DNA of 6,121 nt, from positions 1-6,121 of the forward strand of contig CAYMMM010000039.1 in the NCBI GenBank assembly GCA_964391595.1, given 5' to 3'. Under the pieces are notes generated by a model that worked only from the letters and a program-made list of their open reading frames with translations, searched no databases and was not told the DNA's origin. This DNA is from JADZGC01 sp964391595 (GTDB taxonomy: Bacteria; Patescibacteriota; Saccharimonadia; CAILAD01; GCA-016700035). Position numbers and translations under genes: made by a program. Shown piece by piece: positions 1 to 5,358 of this stretch (position 1 is the first letter of the stretch; every line of letters starts with the position of its first letter).

Positions 1-59
1 AACTTCGAGTCGTAGTCTGCTTTGCGGAGTGGGAAGGGGGGAGTATACCGTCCAGCCAT
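1..59 (-). CDS. Start of a third phage-like gene, cut by the window edge
   Basis: On the minus strand an ATG at 59-57 opens a frame that stays open to base 1, giving about 19 residues that begin MAGRYTPPFPLRKADY. The ATG follows the stop of the 163-aa gene by nine bases. The TAAGG at that stop can serve as a Shine-Dalgarno sequence 6-7 bases ahead, so the frame fits as the next member of the same run of genes. Too little is present to name a product. The call rests on start context, spacing and strand. The family and full length cannot be judged here. Confidence 0.5.
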   Translation of the reverse strand, partial: MAGRYTPPFPLRKADYDSK

Positions 60-68
60 GCTGCAACC

Positions 69-560
69 TTAGAGCAAGTACATTGTCAGGCCAAGTACGA
101 TGTCAGCTGGGTCATTGAAGCCATTGTGACTAGTGAGTGTGCACAGATACCCGTAGAGGGTTGAGTCCTGGCATTGGTAATTGAGGCCTATGGCAGGTAC
201 GGCGATAGCGCGGTTGTTGACCATAGCCGTTGGTGCGGGGAATGAAACTGTACCAACATAGTAGTTCAGGTCGCTGTCAGTGAAGGAGAGCGTCGTGCCG
301 TTGGAGCTAATTGGTGACACGGACCGACTAAAAAGCCAAAGGTCGACAGCGCCGAGGACATTGGCTTTGTCGACAATAGTCGCGGTAGTGACCATGCCGT
401 AGCCGCCTGTTTTACGAGTCGCTCCGGTGAAGGCAAAGGCGTTGCCGAGCTGGGCGTTGGGCGAGTACCCACTGCCAGTTGAAAGGCCTGTGGAGTTGAC
501 GAGTGCTCGACGGGCTACAGGGCGTGGATCGACCGCGGGAAAACTGCTTGTAAGTGCCAT
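69..560 (-). CDS. Phage-like virion or tail-associated protein, 163 aa
   Basis: This is a soluble protein without signal peptide or membrane segment, rich in Ser, Thr, Asn and small residues. Visible blocks are FAFTGATRKTGG near residues 42-53, TIVDKANVLGAVDLWLF at 61-77, a TDSDL stretch near 94-98, TLYGYL at 134-139 and a C-terminal ADIVLGLTM. I recognise this order (conserved VDK and LDLWLF blocks, then a TLYG block and a final beta-strand) from small uncharacterised proteins in phage structural gene clusters; that is recall, not a search. Translation is probably coupled to the upstream gene: the stop TAA and this ATG share one base (TAATG at 562-558). It probably forms part of a particle or appendage. 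A non-phage surface protein remains possible. Confidence 0.72.
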   Translation of the reverse strand: MALTSSFPAVDPRPVARRALVNSTGLSTGSGYSPNAQLGNAFAFTGATRKTGGYGMVTTATIVDKANVLGAVDLWLFSRSVSPISSNGTTLSFTDSDLNYYVGTVSFPAPTAMVNNRAIAVPAIGLNYQCQDSTLYGYLCTLTSHNGFNDPADIVLGLTMYLL

Positions 561-892
561 TAGACGAACTCTACCCCCGACACGGTCATGACGACTGCGG
601 AGTCGGTGTTATTTGTTGCAAAGAGACTGGTGCCAGCTGGCATGACCACACTCACATCGAGTGTGTTGATCCCGAAACTTGGTACATTGAGGTCGGAGAG
701 AATCCGGTTTGATGCAGCGGGCGAACCGCCTGACGGTACGATAGAGAGGTGTACTGTCGCGTCGTTGGCGGTAGTATTGGTCATCACAATGTTCTTGAGT
801 ATTGTGGTCGTTCCGTTTGGCACCGTGTAGATAGTGTTGCCCGCATTGGTTGGGAACCCTGACGGATAGAGGATCTTAGGAGTATATGCCAT
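560..892 (-). CDS. Phage-like small structural protein, 110 aa, beta-rich
   Basis: This short protein has no signal peptide or membrane helix and is predicted to be mostly beta strand. It contains the segment TVPNGTTTILKNIVMTN (about residues 23-39), then a TVHLSIVPSGG block (46-56), an NRIL block (62-65) and a C-terminal TVSGVEF. The pattern 'YTVP-G-TTTI-K-IVLxNTT ... VxLxLVPSGG ... NRI ... VSGVE' is one I know from small proteins in phage structural modules, often annotated as virion or tail proteins. It is the first gene of a minus-strand run and overlaps the next gene by one base. There is no clear Shine-Dalgarno before its ATG. No terminase, capsid, portal or integrase gene is visible in this window, so intact prophage, remnant or domesticated cluster cannot be told apart. 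Confidence 0.72.
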   Translation of the reverse strand: MAYTPKILYPSGFPTNAGNTIYTVPNGTTTILKNIVMTNTTANDATVHLSIVPSGGSPAASNRILSDLNVPSFGINTLDVSVVMPAGTSLFATNNTDSAVVMTVSGVEFV

Positions 893-911
893 GCTGTGTG
901 TAGTCTCTCAC

Positions 912-941
912 AAATTACTTATGTCTATTCTCGCTCATCAA
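912..941 (-). promoter_or_regulatory. Possible promoter for the phage-like genes
   Basis: Read on the minus strand, TTGATG (941-936) and TAATTT (917-912) are separated by 18 bases and lie just upstream of the 110-aa gene. The match is weak and the region is AT-rich, so this is only a candidate. It would give a leader of about 15 nt. Confidence 0.28.
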
Positions 942-979
942 TGCCCTTTAGTGCAAGCTTCATAGCGAAAAAACTGGCG

Positions 980-985
980 TATAAC
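980..985 (+). promoter_or_regulatory. Possible -10 box for the kinase-like gene
   Basis: TATAAC lies 14 bases before the first candidate ATG at 999. No convincing -35 is found at 16-18 bases upstream. If it is used, transcription starts around 992 and the message has almost no leader for a start at 999, or about 20-40 nt for starts at 1011, 1017 or 1032. Confidence 0.28.
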
Positions 986-998
986 AGCTACAAGGCTT

Positions 999-2792
999 AT
1001 GCTTCTATATATGAATATGCAGCGTGTGAAGATGAAGTCTGCACCAATCATCAAGAGGGCATTGAGGGCTCACACTTTTGGTGTGCGTTTTGTGCGCGCG
1101 CTTTCCGCGTGCATCTTTACATTGCTTGGCATTGCGATCTTTTTACCAGCGCACGGGGTGCTCGCTGACGAGATCTTCAGCTCAAATGTATATGGTACGT
1201 GCCCGTATCAGCAGAATTGCCCAACTACAACGGCTACAACTTCGAGCATACCGCCCACTACCACCACCACGACTACTACGAGTACCGGCACCCCTCCGGG
1301 CACCTCTGTGCCTCCTGGGTCAAGTACTCCTCCGGGATCGTCGCAGCCACCAGGCACTGGGAATCCACCTGGTACCACACAGCCTCCCGGTGGCACCACG
1401 CAAAACAATTCTGGCAATAGTTTCTTGAGCAAAGAGTTTACGAGTAGTGTCAGTAAGTCTGATTTGGGTAAGTTTTGGCAAGAAAAACCTTGGTTTTTGC
1501 CGTTCTTGCTCTTCATTTTGCTTTTGATAATGGCGCTCATACTCACGATTCAAGCAGGGATTGAGCACCGGAATATCATTCGACTGCGTCGGATGTACGA
1601 GAAGCTCTCTGCACTCCAGGACGAAGTACGTACGTTCTTGCAGCTTCTCCAGCACAACCTGAGAATTCCAGTTGCTACCATGAATATGGCGCTCGAGCTG
1701 ATGATCGGCAAGAACATCAATAAAGCCAAGCTGACGTACGAGCTACTTACTACTATGAGTCAGGATGTCGAGACGCTGACCAACGCGAGCGTTGCAGAAA
1801 TGGAGCGCCCACCAGACATCAAGGCTCGCCTCGATACGATTCATACTAATGTAACGGAAACCCTCAAGAGTAAGCTCTTCTGGGGTCCGATGGTTGCGGT
1901 GTTGATCTTGGTGGTCGCATATGACGTGCTGACTTACGCAGTGTTCCCGTTCAGTTTTTCCACCCAGCTCGCTCTGCTCGAGATGGGCGTGATGTTTGGC
2001 GGTGTATTGGTATTGATGAACAGTATCGGTTTCTATCGAAGATCTCGACAGAGACGCTTCCTTATGCAGGAGATACGTACTGAATTTACTGAGCTCGAAG
2101 AGCATCGTAATAGCATGGTGAACCAGATCTCTACCAAGTTACAGCAAGATTATGATCTCGTGGCCTCGGCTATCAAAGATCTCCCACCATCGCATGAGAC
2201 CCTGCTTGTACAAAGTGGTGCTGCACAAATGCGGGCATTGCTCGATAAGCTCGCTATCATCAAGCTCGTACAGGATCCGCGCTTCTTCGCCATCACCACG
2301 CAGACAACGTACTCACTTGAAACCGAGCTAAAGTCGGTAATTCAGAAGGTTTCTGCTCTCATACCACATCGTGACATAAGTCTGGATGCACTGGCTGTAG
2401 CTGACAAGCCTGGCATGGGCTACCTAGTACCGTTAGAATTTGTATTGACGAGTGTGATCGATAATGCGGCCCGTCATGGTGTGGCTGGTGAGCAAGTGCA
2501 TGTGTCGGCGACTACGAGACGCGATAGTTATGTCGTGACGGTGACCAACACAGCAGAAAATCTCACCACTGAGAATGTCGAGCAGCTGTTTAAGCCTTTC
2601 TCGCGTGTAGGGGACATGCTGCAATACAACCAAGCCGGAGCTGGCATAAGCTTGTTTGCATCACGTCTCGTAATGGAGCGTCTCGGTGGCTCGATTAAGC
2701 TTACCGTGCCTAAACCGCAACATCTTGTATGTACTGTCGTATTCCCAGTGCGTTTTGAGCCTCCAGCCGTCCATTCAGACACACATACGTAG
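999..2792 (+). CDS. Membrane protein with histidine-kinase-like domains, possibly a degenerate kinase
   Basis: 597 aa if the first ATG is used. In-frame ATGs at 1011, 1017 and 1032 are alternatives with no clear Shine-Dalgarno; the last (MKSAP...) gives a normal signal peptide. Order seen: basic N-terminus; hydrophobic segment 35-50 with a plausible cleavage after VLA (residue 56); an outside region with C68 and C74 (CPYQQNC), a Thr-rich stretch and six PPG hexapeptides (98-133); a membrane helix about 165-188; a cytoplasmic helical part with an H-box-like HNLRIP (H219); two more membrane helices about 294-316 and 321-345; a coiled-coil-like helical part 346-425; and a GHKL-type ATPase domain about 435-585. 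That domain keeps N489 (N-box), LFKPFSR (530-536) and GAGISL (547-552). The G1 box is changed: DxGxG reads N517-T-A519-E-N521. No response regulator gene adjoins it. The fold assignment is good. Active kinase, pseudokinase or scaffold is open. Confidence 0.82.
   Translation: MLLYMNMQRVKMKSAPIIKRALRAHTFGVRFVRALSACIFTLLGIAIFLPAHGVLADEIFSSNVYGTCPYQQNCPTTTATTSSIPPTTTTTTTTSTGTPPGTSVPPGSSTPPGSSQPPGTGNPPGTTQPPGGTTQNNSGNSFLSKEFTSSVSKSDLGKFWQEKPWFLPFLLFILLLIMALILTIQAGIEHRNIIRLRRMYEKLSALQDEVRTFLQLLQHNLRIPVATMNMALELMIGKNINKAKLTYELLTTMSQDVETLTNASVAEMERPPDIKARLDTIHTNVTETLKSKLFWGPMVAVLILVVAYDVLTYAVFPFSFSTQLALLEMGVMFGGVLVLMNSIGFYRRSRQRRFLMQEIRTEFTELEEHRNSMVNQISTKLQQDYDLVASAIKDLPPSHETLLVQSGAAQMRALLDKLAIIKLVQDPRFFAITTQTTYSLETELKSVIQKVSALIPHRDISLDALAVADKPGMGYLVPLEFVLTSVIDNAARHGVAGEQVHVSATTRRDSYVVTVTNTAENLTTENVEQLFKPFSRVGDMLQYNQAGAGISLFASRLVMERLGGSIKLTVPKPQHLVCTVVFPVRFEPPAVHSDTHT
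1290..1397 (+). repeat. Six 18-bp units encoding a PPG hexapeptide repeat
   Basis: Six consecutive 18-bp units inside the kinase-like gene encode x-P-P-G-x-x: TPPGTS, VPPGSS, TPPGSS, QPPGTG, NPPGTT, QPPGGT. Only the PPG core is fixed; the other positions are Ser, Thr, Gly, Val, Gln and Asn. Together with the preceding Thr run this forms a stiff, extended linker outside the membrane. Such repeats can change in number by slippage. Confidence 0.85.
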
Positions 2793-2824
2793 TTCGGAGC
2801 CAATACGTTTTGGTACCCTATCTC

Positions 2825-2853
2825 TTGCCAGGTAGAGGAGAGTATTCTAATAT
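2825..2853 (+). promoter_or_regulatory. Likely promoter of tatA
   Basis: TTGCCA (2825-2830) and TAATAT (2848-2853) are spaced by 17 bases in the gap between the kinase-like gene and tatA. Transcription would start near 2860, leaving a leader of about 35 nt. The leader carries GAGGG (2885-2889) five bases before the tatA ATG. This suggests tatA can be expressed on its own, besides any read-through from upstream. Confidence 0.5.
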
Positions 2854-2894
2854 AGCTGTAAGAGCTTCTAAAGTAGGATAGAAAGAGGGAATTC

Positions 2895-3080
2895 ATGGAT
2901 ATTTTTGGCTTAGGTTTGCCGGAGTTAATCGTAATTGTTGTCATCTTGCTGCTTTTGTTTGGTGCGGCAAAGTTGCCAGAACTCGGTCGTTCGATTGGTA
3001 GCTTCACGAAGGAAGTCAAAAAAGGCTTCAACGACGAGGATGAGGACAAGAATAAGAAGAAAAGTGACGCAAAAGAATAA
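2895..3080 (+). CDS. tatA: Sec-independent translocase subunit TatA
   Basis: TatA subunits assemble at the TatC complex and form the passage for folded proteins with twin-arginine signals. The 61-aa protein shows the family layout. A short outside N-terminus with the conserved acidic residue (P9-E10) leads into one membrane helix, about 10-22. The FG hinge (F22-G23) follows, then the amphipathic helix starting KLPELGRSIG (26-35) and a highly charged Lys/Asp/Glu tail. The start is fixed by GAGGG five bases ahead of the ATG at 2895. It is somewhat shorter than many TatA proteins because the tail is brief. There is no tatC next to it, so the partner must be elsewhere. A TatB-like or minimal dual TatA/B role is possible, but the sequence is most like TatA. 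Confidence 0.93.
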   Translation: MDIFGLGLPELIVIVVILLLLFGAAKLPELGRSIGSFTKEVKKGFNDEDEDKNKKKSDAKE

Positions 3081-3124
3081 TCTAGTCGTCACCACTCATC
3101 TAGCTGTTTAGTTAGGTAATGTAC

Positions 3125-3156
3125 CCAAAAAACCACCCCTATGGGTGGTTTTTTGG
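3125..3156 (+). terminator. Intrinsic terminator after tatA
   Basis: A perfect 14-bp inverted repeat: CCAAAAAACCACCC (3125-3138), loop CTAT, then GGGTGGTTTTTTGG (3143-3156). The GC core CCACCC/GGGTGG is followed by six T, the form of a rho-independent terminator. Because an A run precedes the core, it could work on either strand. It ends the kinase-like/tatA region and insulates the next gene. Confidence 0.92.
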
Positions 3157-3165
3157 AGCATTTTC

Positions 3166-3196
3166 TTGCGCCACGCCAGACAACTTGTAGTATGAT
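3166..3196 (+). promoter_or_regulatory. Likely promoter of the 306-aa membrane protein gene
   Basis: TATGAT (3191-3196) is a good -10. TTGCGC (3166-3171) is a fair -35 at the long spacing of 19. The position is right, directly after the terminator and about 30 bases before the start codon, giving a leader of roughly 24 nt with a GAGAG (3211-3215) as a weak ribosome site. Confidence 0.42.
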
Positions 3197-3226
3197 GGTT
3201 ATGTTTAAAAGAGAGTTTCGCGTCTC

Positions 3227-4147
3227 ATGCCAGCATCAAGTCAAGCGCCTATGCGCAAGCAGACTACACAAACAAACCCACGTGCTTCATCTAATGTGAA
3301 AAGCTCGGCAAATACTCCCGCAAGTACCTCAAAGGCGTTTGCGGACAAAGTTCTCGCTGTCTCTAAGAAGTCGGAGAATGTGAAGCAGGGCGGCATCTTG
3401 ATGGCGGACGGTAGTCTACGCACCAAAGACCATGTGATCATCAAGCCAGCTGGCTGGCAGAACTCAAGCAATCCTCTTGTTAAGGCATGGCGATCTGTGC
3501 GCAGGCAGTATCTCAAGGTGATGTTGCGTTGGCCACGCTGGGCTCGACGGGCTACATTCCTCGGTATTATTTTGGTTTTGTCCATCAATGCTGCTGTGCT
3601 GGTCAACATTGCGCGCAATAGTAGGCTCTTTAATAACAACGGGGCTGATCTTCCGACGACTGGTATAGTCGATGCAGATGGCTCGAAATATTATGTCGAG
3701 AAGGCCGACTGGCAATATGCTGGTGTACTCAATGGCTGGTCGATTGATAATGCGCCAACAAATAACGGCAAGCTATACAAGTCATCGGATGGTGTGTGCT
3801 CTATCCAGGTATTGAGTGATACCCTCAACGGAGGCAGTACGCAGCTTGATGTCCTGACGACCCAAGCCCGTGAGAAGTACCTCAAGATGCCAAGTGGTAT
3901 AAAGGTAGAGGCGGAATTGGCGAACTCCAGCGTTGGAGCTACTGGCGGTGAGCAGAAATATGCCTTACAACGCCATCGATATAACTATGAGAATGTTGAT
4001 AAGACACTGTACACCTCAGAGATCTATACTCGAACGCTTGCAAATAAGTCATTCTTGATCATTCATACTTGTGAGACAAGCTCATGGGATCAATCGCAAG
4101 CAGCCCGCGATAGTATTACCGGCAGCTTGCGAATCGCGGCTCGCTAA
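3227..4147 (+). CDS. Single-pass membrane protein of unknown function, 306 aa
   Basis: I do not recognise a family. The first about 100 residues are hydrophilic: a Ser/Thr/Asn/Ala-rich stretch to about 36, then a mixed part and a strongly basic patch (about 86-108: several Arg/Lys plus RWPRWARR). A single hydrophobic helix at about 110-127 follows. By the positive-inside rule the N-terminal part is cytoplasmic and residues about 130-306 are outside. The outer domain has aromatic and Asn/Ser-rich strands and just two cysteines, C191 and C282, which could form a disulfide. It could be a compact periplasm-like or surface domain. The start at 3227 is the first ATG; one at 3251 is possible but has no better ribosome site. 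It has its own likely promoter, a terminator just upstream, and converges with uppS 21 bases on. Function unknown. Confidence 0.85.
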   Translation: MPASSQAPMRKQTTQTNPRASSNVKSSANTPASTSKAFADKVLAVSKKSENVKQGGILMADGSLRTKDHVIIKPAGWQNSSNPLVKAWRSVRRQYLKVMLRWPRWARRATFLGIILVLSINAAVLVNIARNSRLFNNNGADLPTTGIVDADGSKYYVEKADWQYAGVLNGWSIDNAPTNNGKLYKSSDGVCSIQVLSDTLNGGSTQLDVLTTQAREKYLKMPSGIKVEAELANSSVGATGGEQKYALQRHRYNYENVDKTLYTSEIYTRTLANKSFLIIHTCETSSWDQSQAARDSITGSLRIAAR

Positions 4148-4168
4148 GCGAAGAAGACTTGCGATGTA

Positions 4169-4876
4169 CTAACTACCAAAACGGCGTTGTCGTTGGGCAT
4201 ATTCCGCGAAGGCAGCATCGAGGTCTGCTTCAGTGAAATCAGGCCATTTCTTGTCGATAAAGTAGAGTTCTGCATATGCTGCGCGCCAGAGCATGAAGCC
4301 ACTCAGGCGCTTTTCACCAGAACTACGGATGATGAGATCGATTGCCGGAATGTCTGGAGCATAGAGATGTTCGGTGATAGTCTGCTCAGTGATCTCTTCG
4401 GGCTGGAGGTTTGCTTCAGTAATCGCTTTTGCGGCATCTACAATCTCTTGATGGCCGCCATAATTAAGACAGAGTGCCAGTGTGCCCTTGGTGTTGTTGG
4501 CCGTTTTTTCTTCGGCGGCTCGAATTAGACTAAGTACTTCTTTTGACAGACGATCCTCATTGCCGACAATGCGTATCCGCACCCCGCGGCTGTGTATCTC
4601 ATCAAGTTCGTGTTTTGCCACCCATACGAGTAGCTTCATTATGTAATCGACTTCTTCTGTGCTTCGCTGCCAGTTTTCACGCGACCATACATATGCTGAT
4701 ACATAACGGACCCCTCGCTCCAGGGCAGCTAGTCCGATGGTCTTGAAGTTGTTGTAGCCAGCGCGGTGTCCTTCCATGAGAGGGAGGCCACGTTCTTTTG
4801 CCCAACGGCGATGTCCATCAAGAATAAAGCCGACATGTGTCGGTATGGTTGAAGATTGTGGATCGGAGTTTGTCAT
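4169..4876 (-). CDS. uppS: Isoprenyl (undecaprenyl) diphosphate synthase
   Basis: A cis-prenyltransferase that adds isopentenyl units to farnesyl diphosphate to make the long lipid carrier for peptidoglycan and other wall polymers; it acts at the inner face of the membrane. At 235 aa it has normal family length. Visible motifs: FILDGHRRWAKERG (17-30) with the Mg-binding Asp20 and Arg24; GHRAG (36-40); SRENWQRS (65-72) with Arg71 and Glu75; TANNT (125-129); LNYGG (137-141); RSSGEKRLSGF (184-194) with R184, E188, R190, S192; and AYAELYF with E203. Two changes from the usual pattern are seen: His22 where nearly all members have Asn, and Trp64 where E. coli has Phe. All other key residues are present, so activity is likely. 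The product chain length cannot be read from sequence. It starts at an ATG 10 bases after the inferred transcription start, without a Shine-Dalgarno. Confidence 0.95.
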   Translation of the reverse strand: MTNSDPQSSTIPTHVGFILDGHRRWAKERGLPLMEGHRAGYNNFKTIGLAALERGVRYVSAYVWSRENWQRSTEEVDYIMKLLVWVAKHELDEIHSRGVRIRIVGNEDRLSKEVLSLIRAAEEKTANNTKGTLALCLNYGGHQEIVDAAKAITEANLQPEEITEQTITEHLYAPDIPAIDLIIRSSGEKRLSGFMLWRAAYAELYFIDKKWPDFTEADLDAAFAEYAQRQRRFGS

Positions 4877-4893
4877 AGAGTCAGTGTGCGTCC

Positions 4894-4921
4894 ATTATAT
4901 ATGAATGAGGATTTTAGCCAA
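4894..4921 (-). promoter_or_regulatory. Promoter of uppS
   Basis: Read on the minus strand, TTGGCT (4921-4916) and a perfect TATAAT (4899-4894) are 16 bases apart. The start of transcription would be near 4887, so the message has only about 10 nt ahead of the ATG and no Shine-Dalgarno sequence: a nearly leaderless mRNA. The promoter is back to back with the 23S promoter. Confidence 0.6.
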
Positions 4922-4978
4922 GTTCTTGTTCTGATGTACTGTGGCTGACGAGACTATAAACATTGTGCAAAAATAGTC

Positions 4979-5008
4979 TTGACCCGGTTATCAGGTTCAT
5001 GCTACCAT
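4979..5008 (+). promoter_or_regulatory. Extended -10 promoter driving the 23S rRNA leader
   Basis: TTGACC (4979-4984) lies 18 bases before TACCAT (5003-5008), which is preceded by TGC (5000-5002), an extended -10. The stretch before the -35 is AT-rich (about 4953-4977) and could act as an UP element. Transcription would start around 5015, about 345 bases before the mature 23S end. It is the best plus-strand promoter between uppS and the rRNA. Confidence 0.65.
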
Positions 5009-5034
5009 CGTTCCAGGTATACATAAGGAGTAGT

Positions 5035-5108
5035 CCACACGTGAGTAACCGATCCACATATAGAGGCACCCGCCACTAAGCTGATAAAGCTCGGGGATTC
5101 ACGCGTGG
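5035..5108 (+). promoter_or_regulatory. Candidate antiterminator stem in the 23S leader
   Basis: Bases 5035-5050 pair with 5093-5108 at 13 of 16 positions, including one G-T pair. The core CCACACGTGA (5035-5044)/TCACGCGTGG (5099-5108) has nine pairs of ten. A small hairpin AGCT-GATAA-AGCT (5079-5091) sits inside. The 3' arm (to 5108) shares CGTGG (5104-5108) with the 5' arm of the following terminator-like hairpin, so both cannot form at once. Confidence 0.5.
5041..5079 (+). CDS. Possible 12-residue leader peptide before 23S rRNA
   Basis: A GTG at 5041 opens a frame of 12 codons ending in TAA (5077-5079): MSNRSTYRGTRH, with three Arg. AAGGAG (5025-5030) lies 10 bases ahead, a little far but usable, and is one of the better ribosome sites in this window. 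The GTG lies within the candidate antiterminator stem. The frame is short enough to occur by chance. It is listed because of the ribosome site and its place in the attenuator-like structure. Confidence 0.3.
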   Translation: MSNRSTYRGTRH

Positions 5109-5139
5109 CCGCCTCAAAACAGCGCCACGTTTTTATTTT
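5104..5139 (+). terminator. Terminator-like hairpin inside the 23S leader
   Basis: CGTGGC (5104-5109) pairs with GCCACG (5124-5129); GC/GC (5111-5112 with 5122-5123) extends it inward past one bulged base. It is followed directly by TTTTTATTTT (5130-5139). This has the form of a rho-independent terminator, yet lies about 90-125 nt after the promoter and 220 bases before the 23S gene. It may be an attenuator, the end of a separate small RNA, or a boxB-type hairpin that does not terminate. Confidence 0.6.
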
Positions 5140-5150
5140 GCTCATTGACA
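5139..5150 (+). promoter_or_regulatory. boxA-like rRNA antitermination site
   Basis: TGCTCATTGACA matches the E. coli rrn boxA core TGCTCTTTAACA (recalled) at 10 of 12 positions. boxA RNA binds the NusB/S10 complex and lets polymerase pass terminators during rRNA synthesis. It lies in the leader of an rRNA gene and directly after a hairpin, as boxB precedes boxA in E. coli. The same bases include TTGACA, but no -10 follows at the right distance. Confidence 0.5.
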
Positions 5151-5358
5151 TAAGCATCTTTGATAGAGACCACTGATTTTGCCGATATCTATCAAGTGAA
5201 AGATGCGTCCATAGAGAATAAGGGTAATACAAATGTGATTTAACGTTAGGAAAACAATATCAAACCAGGCACAAATATGTGGGCTGGTTATTTCTAACGA
5301 CCAAAAAAGCGACCAATACGCTGTCAAAAGCGTGTTAGTCATCTCTAACGAGAAAAAG

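Larger units (their letters stand above)
5015..5358 (+). other. Structured leader of the 23S rRNA transcript
   Basis: No protein gene of normal size is supported in this stretch. It holds in order: a 12-codon frame (5041-5079), two competing stems ending in a terminator-like hairpin (5035-5139), a boxA-like sequence (5139-5150) and three further hairpins. Hairpin one pairs GCATCTTT (5154-5161) with AAAGATGC (5199-5206), plus GATAGA (5162-5167) with TCTATC (5188-5193). Hairpin two spans 5244-5299, with CGTTAG/CTAACG at the base and AACCAG (5263-5268)/CTGGTT (5284-5289) inside. Hairpin three is a 12-position stem with one mismatch, 5311-5322 with 5329-5340, loop GTCAAA. These could be processing or antitermination structures. 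Any pairing with the 23S trailer lies outside the window. Confidence 0.6.

Noticed and set aside
893..998. Attachment site at the phage-like cassette border
   Set aside because: No tRNA gene, direct repeat or integrase is visible in the window to support one.
1208..1546. 112-aa minus-strand frame rich in Gly, Pro and Val
   Set aside because: It is the reverse shadow of the Thr and PPG repeat of the kinase-like gene.
2801..2814. Inverted repeat CCAA...TTGG after the kinase-like gene as a terminator
   Set aside because: The stem is four pairs only, with no T run behind it.
2528..3049. 173-aa minus-strand frame across the end of the kinase-like gene and tatA
   Set aside because: It runs opposite to two genes with clear protein signatures and has no ribosome site or recognisable domain.
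5145..5150. Perfect -35 TTGACA as a second 23S promoter
   Set aside because: No -10-like hexamer is found 16-18 bases downstream; the bases are better read as part of a boxA-like site.
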